The notes below the pieces were generated by a model. It did not search any database. It saw nothing but the letters and a program-made list of their open reading frames with translations, and was not told the origin of the DNA. The translations under genes and the position numbers were made by a program. From an uncultured Collinsella sp. (GTDB taxonomy: Bacteria > Actinomycetota > Coriobacteriia > Coriobacteriales > Coriobacteriaceae), in the NCBI GenBank assembly GCA_900554465.1, contig USHF01000009.1:1-19654 (forward strand): 19,654 nucleotides of DNA. Reading direction: 5' to 3'. Position 1 is the first letter of the stretch. Each line of letters begins with the position of its first letter. Positions 14,191 through 19,654 of the stretch are shown here, one piece after another.

Positions 14191-14408
14191 ATCTCGATCT
14201 GTAACACCAAGCCAGCGAAAATGGCTCTAACTGTTACAGATTTAGATGAACCGTTCGGCCGTCAGCCCAACGTCTTGATCTGTAACACCAGGCGGCATAT
14301 TTGGTCTCTAACTGTTACAGATTGAGATGCGGCGTGGGCGGCCGGCACAATATCTCGATCTGTAACAACTGCAGGGCTCAACGGACTCCAGCTGTTACAG
14401 ATTGAGAC
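14191..14408. repeat. Array of three evenly spaced 57-nt hairpin repeats
   Basis: Three units lie at 14191-14247, 14272-14328 and 14352-14408, starting 81 and 80 bases apart. Each has the left arm GATCTGTAACA preceded by ATCTC or GTCTT, exactly 25 nt of variable sequence, and the right arm TGTTACAGATT followed by a TAGA or GAGA tail. Arms can pair over at least 10 bp. The 24- and 23-nt stretches between units are unrelated to each other. No coding frame fits. The array fills most of the 459-bp gap between the kinase-like gene and nfnB. Confidence 0.85.
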
Positions 14409-14425
14409 AAAACGACCGGGCAAGT

Positions 14426-14469
14426 CCCCAACCACCACAAAGGTGCCTGCCCCATCGTGGTGGTTGGGG
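14426..14469 (-). repeat. Inverse-orientation GGGGCAGGCACC-core inverted repeat
   Basis: CCCCAACCACCAC (14426-14438) pairs exactly with its complement (14457-14469) around an 18-nt loop. Read on the minus strand, the loop and arm give GGGGCAGGCACCTTTGTGG, nearly the same as the element at 14096-14134. The two flank the hairpin array in inverted orientation. Confidence 0.75.
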
Positions 14470-14481
14470 CGGCCGGCATAG

Positions 14482-14520
14482 AAAAAAGTCCCCGCCGGGC
14501 GTGTGCTCGACGGGGACTTT
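14482..14520 (-). terminator. Rho-independent terminator for the nfnA-nfnB transcript
   Basis: On the minus strand AAAGTCCCCG and CGGGGACTTT form a 10-bp stem followed by six T's in total. It stands 28 bases after the nfnB stop codon. Confidence 0.9.
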
Positions 14521-14548
14521 GCCGTTTGATGGCTAGTGCTGCAGGTGA

Positions 14549-15958
14549 TTACTCGCCCAGCAGGCTCTTGGTGATCGAAGCGGCGGCCTTCTTGCCGGCG
14601 CCCATCGCCAGAATGACCGTAGCGGCACCGGTGACGATGTCGCCGCCGGCCCAGATGCGGGGATCGGTGGTCTGGCCGGTCTCCTCGTCGGCGACGATGT
14701 AGCCCCACTTGTTGAGCTCCATCTTGCCGCCGATCTTGGCAGCGAAGGGGTTGGCGTTGGTGCCGATAGCCGAGATCGCGACGTCGCAGGGGATCTCCTC
14801 GATGGCGCCCTCGATGGGCACCGGGCGACGGCGGCCGGACTCGTCGGGCTCGCCGAGCTCCATCTTCTGGACCTTGACGGCGCACACGGAGCCGTCCTCG
14901 CCAGCGACAAACTCGAGCGGGGAGACGAGCGGCAGAACCTCGACGCCCTCGGCCTTAGCATGGTGCAGCTCGGCGCGACGGCAGGGCATCTCGTCCTCGG
15001 TACGACGGTAGGCGATGATGGCGTGCTCGGCGCCCAGGCGCTTGGCGGTACGGACGGCGTCCATGGCCACGTTGCCGCCGCCAAAGACAACGACGTTCTT
15101 GCCGTGCTTGGTGGGGGTGTCGTACTCGGGGAACTTGTTGGCCTTCATCAGGTTCACGCGGGTGAGGTACTCGTTCGCGAAGAAGACGTTGGGCAGGTTC
15201 TCGCCGGGGACGTTGAGGAACTTGGGCAGGCCAGCGCCGGTCGCCACGTAGATAGCGTCGAAGCCCTGCTCGAACAGCTCCTCGGCCGTGGCCATGTTGC
15301 CCACGACGGAGTTGTACTCAAACTTGACGCCCATGTCCTCCAGGCCGTCAATCTCGCGCTTGACGACTGCCTTGGGCAGACGGAACTCGGGGATGCCGTA
15401 GACCAGCACGCCGCCGCCGGTGAAGAAGGCCTCGAAGACGGTGACGTCAAAGCCGTTACGGGCGAGCTCGCCGGCGCAGGTGATGCCGGACGGGCCGGAG
15501 CCGACGACAGCGACCTTCTTGCCGTTCTTGGGGGCCATCTTGGGCGTGGAGGCGAGCTCGGGGCGGTCACCCAGGAAGCGCTCGAGCTGGCCGATGGCCA
15601 CGGGCTCGGACTTCTTGCCACGGATGCACTTGCCCTCGCACTGGTTCTCCTGCGGGCAGACGCGGCCGCAGATGGCGGGAAGCATGGAGTCCTCGCGAAT
15701 GGTATCGAGAGCGCCGCCGAAGTCCTTCGCGCGGATCTGCTCGATAAAGCGGGGAATGTTGATGTTGACGGGGCAGCCCTCAACACAGAACGGCTTCTTG
15801 CAGTTGAGGCAGCGCTCGGCCTCGGCCAGCGCCATCTCTTCGGTGAAGCCCTTGTCGACGGGGCGGAAGTCGCAGGCGCGCTCGGCAGCCGGCTCCTCGT
15901 TATCGGGGGTGCGGGGCGACTTCATATCGGCAACGAAACGACCGTTAACTAGTGGCAT
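14549..15958 (-). CDS. nfnB: NADH-dependent ferredoxin:NADP+ oxidoreductase large subunit NfnB (GltA/GltD-like)
   Basis: With NfnA this flavoprotein couples oxidation of NADH and reduced ferredoxin to reduction of NADP+, by flavin-based bifurcation at its FAD. It has 469 residues. The N-terminal [4Fe-4S] region has CLNCKKPFCVEGCP (Cys50, 53, 58, 62) and CGRVCPQENQCEGKC (Cys97, 101, 107, 111). FAD binding is at VVGSGPSG (151-158), NADP(H) binding at VVFGGGNVAMD (290-300), and the C-terminal FAD motif is in IWAGGDIVTGAATV. This architecture is also that of the glutamate synthase small subunit and SudA, and such genes are often labelled gltA. The partner gene upstream, overlapping by 10 bp, favours Nfn over glutamate synthase, since no large glutamate synthase subunit is present. 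GAGGAAAAGAG precedes the ATG. Confidence 0.9.
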   Translation of the reverse strand: MPLVNGRFVADMKSPRTPDNEEPAAERACDFRPVDKGFTEEMALAEAERCLNCKKPFCVEGCPVNINIPRFIEQIRAKDFGGALDTIREDSMLPAICGRVCPQENQCEGKCIRGKKSEPVAIGQLERFLGDRPELASTPKMAPKNGKKVAVVGSGPSGITCAGELARNGFDVTVFEAFFTGGGVLVYGIPEFRLPKAVVKREIDGLEDMGVKFEYNSVVGNMATAEELFEQGFDAIYVATGAGLPKFLNVPGENLPNVFFANEYLTRVNLMKANKFPEYDTPTKHGKNVVVFGGGNVAMDAVRTAKRLGAEHAIIAYRRTEDEMPCRRAELHHAKAEGVEVLPLVSPLEFVAGEDGSVCAVKVQKMELGEPDESGRRRPVPIEGAIEEIPCDVAISAIGTNANPFAAKIGGKMELNKWGYIVADEETGQTTDPRIWAGGDIVTGAATVILAMGAGKKAAASITKSLLGE

Positions 15959-16788
15959 GCGCAGCTCTTTTCCTCATAGGCCTTGAGGGACTCGCCCTCT
16001 TCGGAACGGTAAGCGGCCTGGCGGGCGCGAAGGTCATCCCAGTCGACCAGGGTGGCATCGAAGTCGGGGCCGTCGACGCAAGCGAACTTGGTCACGCCGC
16101 CCACCTCGACGCGGCAGCAGCCGCACATGCCGGTGCCGTCAACCATGATGGGGTTGAGGGACGCGGTGATGGGGGTGTCGTACTTCTGGGCGGTGAGGGT
16201 CGAGAACTTCATCATCGGAACGGGGCCGACGCAGAAGACCTGGCTCACGGCCTTGTCCTGCAGCAGGCGCTCCAGCGGAGCGGTGACAACGCCCTGCTCG
16301 CCGTAGGAACCGTCATCGGTGGTGATGTGGATGTGGTCCTCGTCGAGGAGCTCGCGGAACTGGTCCTCCATGAGCAGGAGGTCCTTGGTGCGGGCGCCCA
16401 TGATGGCGTGCACCTCGTGACCGGTCTCGACCAGGTGCTTGGCGACCGGGAAGGCAATTGCCAGGCCGACGCCGCCGCCAATGACGGCGCAGGGGCCCTC
16501 GGCCATCTCGGTGGGAACGCCCAGCGGGCCCACGACGTCGCGCAGCGACTCGCCGGCCTCGTAGGTGGACAGCATCTCGGTGGTCTTGCCGATCACCATG
16601 AAGATGAACTCGACCCAGCCCTCGTCACCGTTCCAGCCGGCCAGGGTAAACGGGACGCGCTCGCCCGTCTCGTTGGCGCGGACCATGAGGAACTGTCCAG
16701 CGTGCGCATGCTTGGCGATTGCAGGCGCCTCGATGCGGAACTTGAACACCTTCTCCGAGAACTGCGTCTTCTCCAGGATCTTATACAT
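15949..16788 (-). CDS. nfnA: NADH-dependent ferredoxin:NADP+ oxidoreductase small subunit NfnA (sulfide dehydrogenase SudB-like)
   Basis: This is the electron-entry subunit for NADH, 279 residues. The N-terminal FAD domain (1-95) is of the ferredoxin-reductase type, with HAGQFLMVRA and RVPFTLAG. The NAD-binding domain begins at CAVIGGGVGLAIAFPVAKHL (100-119) and has FCVGPVPMM near 185-193. The C-terminal DGTGMCGCCRVEV with FACVDGPDFD (Cys222, 224, 225, 237) holds a [2Fe-2S] cluster. The same fold is found in PyrK of dihydroorotate dehydrogenase, but no pyrD neighbour is present, and the overlapping nfnB decides the assignment. AGGGG lies 6 nt before the ATG at 16788. It is the first gene of a two-gene operon. 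Confidence 0.9.
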   Translation of the reverse strand: MYKILEKTQFSEKVFKFRIEAPAIAKHAHAGQFLMVRANETGERVPFTLAGWNGDEGWVEFIFMVIGKTTEMLSTYEAGESLRDVVGPLGVPTEMAEGPCAVIGGGVGLAIAFPVAKHLVETGHEVHAIMGARTKDLLLMEDQFRELLDEDHIHITTDDGSYGEQGVVTAPLERLLQDKAVSQVFCVGPVPMMKFSTLTAQKYDTPITASLNPIMVDGTGMCGCCRVEVGGVTKFACVDGPDFDATLVDWDDLRARQAAYRSEEGESLKAYEEKSCACH

Positions 16789-16893
16789 AGAACCCCTCTC
16801 TTGTTAGGGCTGCCGAACCGTGCCTCCACGGAAATGGACGGTAGCCCGAATAAAACCGTACGCGCACAGGCGTTGTGCAGACATACGGTGCAA

Positions 16894-16899
16894 ATTATA
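16894..16899 (-). promoter_or_regulatory. Possible -10 box of the nfnA-nfnB promoter
   Basis: The minus strand reads TATAAT here, preceded by GGG, about 105 bases upstream of the nfnA start. No clear -35 box is present at the right spacing. The leader of about 95 nt shows no riboswitch that I recognise. Bases 16900-16958 hold nothing else recognisable. Confidence 0.45.
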
Positions 16900-16958
16900 C
16901 CCTCATGGACATGCCGTTTACGTGTATCTTCGGCGGTTGGGAAAAGGGTTTATCCACT

Positions 16959-16999
16959 TCGACCTACCAAATAGGGATAGGTTTATTTTGGTCGGTTTT
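16959..16999 (+). repeat. 41-bp inverted-repeat element, copy 2 (degenerate left arm)
   Basis: It aligns over its whole length with the element after purF, sharing CCTACCA, TAGGGATAGGTTTATTTTGG and GGTTTT. The left end has TCGA where the other copies have AAAA, and the right arm has TCGG for TAGG. It lies in the gap between nfnA and pth, not against a stop codon. Confidence 0.75.
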
Positions 17000-17014
17000 A
17001 TCAGGCAAAACGGC

Positions 17015-17056
17015 AAAGGGGGCCGGCCTCGGGTTGTGATGAGGCCGGCCCCCTTT
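17015..17056 (-). terminator. Terminator hairpin after pth
   Basis: AAAGGGGGCCGGCCTC (17015-17030) is an exact inverted repeat of 17041-17056 with a 10-nt loop. On the minus strand TTTGCCGTTTTG follows, a moderate T-rich tail. It lies 105 bases after the pth stop and probably ends that transcript. Bases 17057-17123 hold nothing recognisable. Confidence 0.75.
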
Positions 17057-17123
17057 GGGGTGTTATGCGTGTATGGCAGCGCGGGGTTTATTGCGATGCG
17101 GCCACCGGGGCGTTTCTGTAGAT

Positions 17124-17162
17124 AAAACCTGCCAAAATAAACATCCCTAAATGGTAGGTTTT
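17124..17162 (-). repeat. Inverted-repeat element, copy 3 (39 bp), overlapping the pth stop
   Basis: Read on the minus strand it starts AAAACCTACCATTTAGGG and ends TTTATTTTGGCAGGTTTT, as in the purF copy with two bases missing in the core. Its first bases form part of the pth stop codon TAA, exactly as at purF. Confidence 0.85.
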
Positions 17163-17790
17163 AGTGCTTGCCGTTGGAGGAAGCGGCGCCGTTGACGTGG
17201 TCGCGGGCATAGATCACGCCGTGCACGATGGCGAGGCCCGCGGCGTCGGCCGCGCGGGCGCAGGTGTCCTGGAAATCCTCGGCCTCGCGGGCACGCAGCT
17301 GCTTGAGCACGTAGTCGGCCACGGCCATCTTGCCGGGAGGGTTGCCGATGCCGGTGCGGATACGGCTAAAGTCGCGGCTGCCCATCTTGTCGATGATGGA
17401 GCGCAGGCCGTTGTGACCGGCATGGCCTCCGCCCACCTTGACGCGCACGTCACCGGCGGGAATGTCGAGCTCGTCGTGGATGACGAGCAGCTCCTCGGCC
17501 TTGATCTTGTACTCGCGGCAGAGCTTGGAGATGGGTCCGCCCGAGGTGTTCATGTACGACTGAGGCTTGACCAGTACAATCTGGCGCTTGCCGCCCTCTT
17601 CCTCGGGATCGTTGATGTTGATGAGCGCGACCTCGGCGCCGGCCTGGTTTTTCCAGTACGTGACACCGGCCTGACGGGCCAGCTCATCGATCGCCTTAAA
17701 GCCGGCGTTGTGGCGGGTTTCGGCATATTCCTCGCCCGGGTTGCCAAGCCCGGCAACCATGCGAATCTTAAGCGGCTGTGCAGCTGCCAT
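17161..17790 (-). CDS. pth: Peptidyl-tRNA hydrolase Pth
   Basis: Pth releases tRNA from peptidyl-tRNA that drops off the ribosome. The 209-residue protein has MVAGLGNPGEEYAETRHNAGF with Asn17 and catalytic His27, KPQSYMNTSG with Asn81, VIHDELDIP with Asp106, and GGHAGHNGLRS with Asn127, all the known active-site positions. FSRIRTGIGNPPG follows. The C-terminus is slightly longer than E. coli Pth (194 residues) and ends in a Ser/Asn/His-rich tail created just before the repeat element. GAAAGGAAGCCT precedes the ATG. It lies downstream of prs, as in the gcaD-prs-pth group of other Gram-positive bacteria, but a strong hairpin separates the two, so it may have its own promoter. Confidence 0.95.
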   Translation of the reverse strand: MAAAQPLKIRMVAGLGNPGEEYAETRHNAGFKAIDELARQAGVTYWKNQAGAEVALININDPEEEGGKRQIVLVKPQSYMNTSGGPISKLCREYKIKAEELLVIHDELDIPAGDVRVKVGGGHAGHNGLRSIIDKMGSRDFSRIRTGIGNPPGKMAVADYVLKQLRAREAEDFQDTCARAADAAGLAIVHGVIYARDHVNGAASSNGKH

Positions 17791-17908
17791 AGGCTTCCTT
17801 TCGTTACATAAGTAGTTCGTTCAACGACAAAGGCTACCACGCCCGCCGAAGGCGAGACTTCGTTTCAGCGAAATCCCACCAGACAAAAGCGCGGCCGCGG
17901 CAGAGCGA

Positions 17909-17986
17909 GCCGCCGGAACAGAAGAAACCCCCGCGCGACCTTTGCGAAGCAAGGGGGAGCGCGGGGGTTTCTTCTGTTCCGGCGGC
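17909..17986 (-). terminator. Very long 28-bp inverted repeat between prs and pth
   Basis: Arms at 17909-17936 and 17959-17986 are exact complements over 28 bp, and CCTTTGC / GCAAGGG in the loop adds a further stem. On the minus strand the central GAAACCCCCGCGC ... GCGCGGGGGTTTC part with TTCT looks like a terminator for prs. The outer CCGCCGGAACAG extension is more than a terminator needs. Bases 17821-17908 show no clear gene. Confidence 0.75.
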
Positions 17987-18014
17987 GATGCGCCGGGTTG
18001 CAAGGACGATGCGA

Positions 18015-19001
18015 CTACAGCGCGAAGTCGCCGCCGACGAGCGTGGAGACGGGCTCCTCGTGGTAAACGGCGGAGATGGCCTGAGCGAACTCCTCGGCGA
18101 CCGAGATAGTCTTGATCTTGCCGCCGACCTCGACGGGGATGGCGTCGGTGACGACGCACTCGACGATGGGGGCATCGTTCAGGCGCTCGATGGCCGGACC
18201 GGAGAAGATGCCGTGGGTGGCGCAGACGTAGATGTCGCCGGCGCCCATAGCCTTGAGCTCCTTGACGTTGGCGCACAGGGTGCCAGCGGTGTCGATCATG
18301 TCGTCGTTGATGATGCAGGTCTTGCCCTTGATGTCACCGATGATGCCCATGACCTCGGCGGCGTTGTGGCGCGGACGGCCCTTGTGGGCGATGGCCAGGT
18401 CGCAGCCGAGCATGTCGGACAGCTTCTTGGCGGCCTTGGCGCGACCCACGTCGGGGGAGACGACAACCAGGTTGTCGGTGTCGAAGTGCATGTCGTTGTA
18501 GTACTGGCCAAACAGCGGCAGTGCGGACAGGTGGTTAACCGGGATATCGAAGAAGCCCTGGATCTGGCCTTGGTGCAGGTCGAGGGTGATGATGCGGTTG
18601 ACGCCGGCACGCTCGAGCAGGTTGGCGACGAGGCGGGCGGTGATGGGCTCGCGCGGGCCGGCCTTGCGGTCCTGGCGGGCATAGCCGTAGTGGGTGATAA
18701 CGGCGGTGATGGAGCGGGCGGATGCGCGCTTGGCAGCGTCGGTGGCGATGAGCAGCTCCATGAGCATGTCGTTGACGTTGCCGCCGGCCACGGACTGAAT
18801 CAGGAAGACGTCGGCGCCGCGGACGGTCTCGTCGTAGCGGGCGTAAATCTCACCATTGGCGAACTGCTTTAGCGTAAGGCCCGAAAGCTCGACCCCAAGG
18901 TACTCAGCAATCTTCTGAGCGAGGGGACGGTTGGAGGAACCGGAATACACGCGGATGGACTTGCGCATATTCTCCGACTTCTCGGGATCATTAATCGGCA
19001 T
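18015..19001 (-). CDS. prs: Ribose-phosphate pyrophosphokinase Prs
   Basis: Prs makes PRPP from ribose-5-phosphate and ATP, the substrate of PurF in the same window and of pyrimidine, NAD and amino-acid routes. The 328-residue protein has KQFANGEIYARYDETVRG near 45-62 (split motif), the flexible loop RQDRK (109-113), DLHQGQIQGFF (141-151), and the ribose-phosphate loop INDDMIDTAGT (231-241). SPDVGRAKAA and IAHKGRP replace the SPDHGG and IDKRRP of Bacillus; HK forms are usual in actinobacteria. AAGGAGAAGGG lies just upstream of the ATG. It follows glmU on the same strand but a terminator-like hairpin stands between them. Confidence 0.96.
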   Translation of the reverse strand: MPINDPEKSENMRKSIRVYSGSSNRPLAQKIAEYLGVELSGLTLKQFANGEIYARYDETVRGADVFLIQSVAGGNVNDMLMELLIATDAAKRASARSITAVITHYGYARQDRKAGPREPITARLVANLLERAGVNRIITLDLHQGQIQGFFDIPVNHLSALPLFGQYYNDMHFDTDNLVVVSPDVGRAKAAKKLSDMLGCDLAIAHKGRPRHNAAEVMGIIGDIKGKTCIINDDMIDTAGTLCANVKELKAMGAGDIYVCATHGIFSGPAIERLNDAPIVECVVTDAIPVEVGGKIKTISVAEEFAQAISAVYHEEPVSTLVGGDFAL

Positions 19002-19047
19002 TACCCTTCTCCTTTATACATCGAATGCCATATAGATGCCTTGTTGC

Positions 19048-19053
19048 ATTGTA
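19048..19053 (-). promoter_or_regulatory. Possible -10 box for prs
   Basis: The minus strand has TACAAT (in GGTTACAATGC) 46 bases upstream of the prs ATG. No good -35 box was found. It would give prs its own promoter after the glmU terminator. Confidence 0.35.
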
Positions 19054-19144
19054 ACCGCGCGGCGGGGTTTATCGGGTCCTGATAACGTCTTTACCGCCAA
19101 CGGACACGAACCGACCACTCATCCGGTTGCGCAGGTCACGATAG

Positions 19145-19178
19145 AAAAAGGAGCCGCCCCCATGGAGCAGCTCCTTTT
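19145..19178 (-). terminator. Terminator hairpin after glmU
   Basis: AAAAGGAGC and GCTCCTTTTT pair on the minus strand over 9 bp with a 15-nt loop and end in a T-run. It lies 16 bases after the glmU stop. Confidence 0.8.
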
Positions 19179-19193
19179 GTGCTTGGTAAAACG

Positions 19194-19604
19194 TTATACC
19201 TCGTCGTCCTCGTGCAGACGACGGCGATAATCGGCGGCCCAGCCCTCAATATTTACCTGACGGGCGCGGCCCAGACCGAGCGCGTCTGCCGGGACCGGCT
19301 CGGTGATGACGGAGCCAGCGGCCACGAGCGCGCCGTCGCCGATCTGGGCGGGCGCGACCATCATGGTGTCGGAGCCAATGAAGGCGTCCTTGCCGATGAC
19401 GGTCTTGTGCTTGTGCACGCCATCGTAGTTGCAGGTGATGGAGCCCGCGCCCACGTTGACGCCGGAGCCCATGGTGGTGTCGCCGATGTAGGACAGGTGC
19501 GGTACCTTTGAGCCCTCGCCGATCGTGGACTTCTTGATCTCCACGTGCGTGCCGGCCTTGGAGCCGTCGAGCATGTGGGTGCCCGGGCGCAGGTAGGCGC
19601 GCGG
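19194..19604 (-). CDS. glmU: GlmU C-terminal acetyltransferase domain (5' truncated by contig end)
   Basis: GlmU acetylates glucosamine-1-phosphate and then adds UMP, giving UDP-N-acetylglucosamine for peptidoglycan. Only the last 136 residues are present: the left-handed beta-helix of the acetyltransferase. YLRPGT holds the arginine that binds sugar phosphate, GTHVEIKKS the lysine, VPHLSYIGD the catalytic histidine and tyrosine, and ITCNYDG the conserved asparagine. Hexapeptide repeats (IGEGSK, IGDTTMGSGVNVGAGS, IGKDAFIGS, IGDGALVAAGSVI) run through it. The C-terminus ends AADYRRRLHEDDEV. The uridyltransferase half is cut off at 19604, where adapter begins; the frame that continues into the adapter is not native. 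Adjacent prs and pth support the identification. Confidence 0.93.
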   Translation of the reverse strand, partial: PRAYLRPGTHMLDGSKAGTHVEIKKSTIGEGSKVPHLSYIGDTTMGSGVNVGAGSITCNYDGVHKHKTVIGKDAFIGSDTMMVAPAQIGDGALVAAGSVITEPVPADALGLGRARQVNIEGWAADYRRRLHEDDEV

Positions 19605-19654
19605 CTGTCTCTTATACACATCTCCGAGCCCACGAGACATGCGCAGATCTCGTA
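19605..19654. other. Nextera/Tn5 sequencing adapter (artefact)
   Basis: CTGTCTCTTATACACATCT (19605-19623) is the Tn5 mosaic end in reverse, followed by CCGAGCCCACGAGAC and the index primer. It is the same adapter and index as at the left end, in opposite orientation. Confidence 0.97.

Noticed and set aside
14191..14408. CRISPR array
   Set aside because: Repeats alternate in orientation rather than being direct, there are only three units, and no cas gene is near. The units are hairpins with variable loops.
15949..16788. PyrK, the dihydroorotate dehydrogenase electron-transfer subunit
   Set aside because: It has the same fold, but pyrD is absent, and an overlapping nfnB gene fits NfnA.
14960..16974. 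Long + strand frames opposite nfnB and nfnA
   Set aside because: nfnB and nfnA have complete cofactor motifs on the minus strand; the opposite frames have none.
17988..18872. A + strand frame of 294 codons opposite prs
   Set aside because: It is rich in Asp, Gly and Val with no motif, and prs on the other strand is certain.

Overview
The window is a metagenome-style contig of a GC-rich actinobacterium. Gene content and style point to Coriobacteriia, most likely a gut Collinsella; this is a judgement from gene order and protein character, not a database result. Both ends are Illumina Nextera adapter (bases 1-46 and 19605-19654), so the biological sequence is 47-19604.

Left part (103-7377): purine genes on the + strand. 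purE comes first, followed closely by a class B sortase and a MoaE-like protein. A convergent minus-strand membrane protein of the CmpB family shares a terminator with them. Then come purF, purM and purN, with purM and purN overlapping. Together these supply PRPP amidotransferase, GAR transformylase, AIR synthetase and the N5-CAIR mutase step of IMP synthesis. The other purine genes are not in the window.

Middle part (7503-14089): a solitary PTS EIIA protein, a SurA/PrsA-like peptidyl-prolyl isomerase with a YqeY protein, a complete polar amino-acid ABC importer (ATPase, Tat-type lipoprotein binding protein, two permeases), and a cytidylate-kinase-like protein.

Right part (14549-19604, all minus strand): NfnB and NfnA, the two subunits of an electron-bifurcating NADH-dependent ferredoxin:NADP+ oxidoreductase, then pth, prs and the 3' end of glmU. 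The order glmU-prs-pth on one strand matches the gcaD-prs-pth arrangement of many Gram-positive bacteria.

The unusual content is between the genes. At least eleven small inverted-repeat elements carry a GGGAC-type core between arms that differ from element to element but stay self-complementary. Other structures are three evenly spaced 57-nt hairpins at 14191-14408 flanked by two inverted GGGACAGGCACC-type elements, a nested 99-bp inverted repeat at 9955-10053, and a 106-bp hairpin element directly after the second permease gene. Several of these begin at or inside a stop codon. No tRNA, rRNA, CRISPR array, transposase or phage gene was seen.
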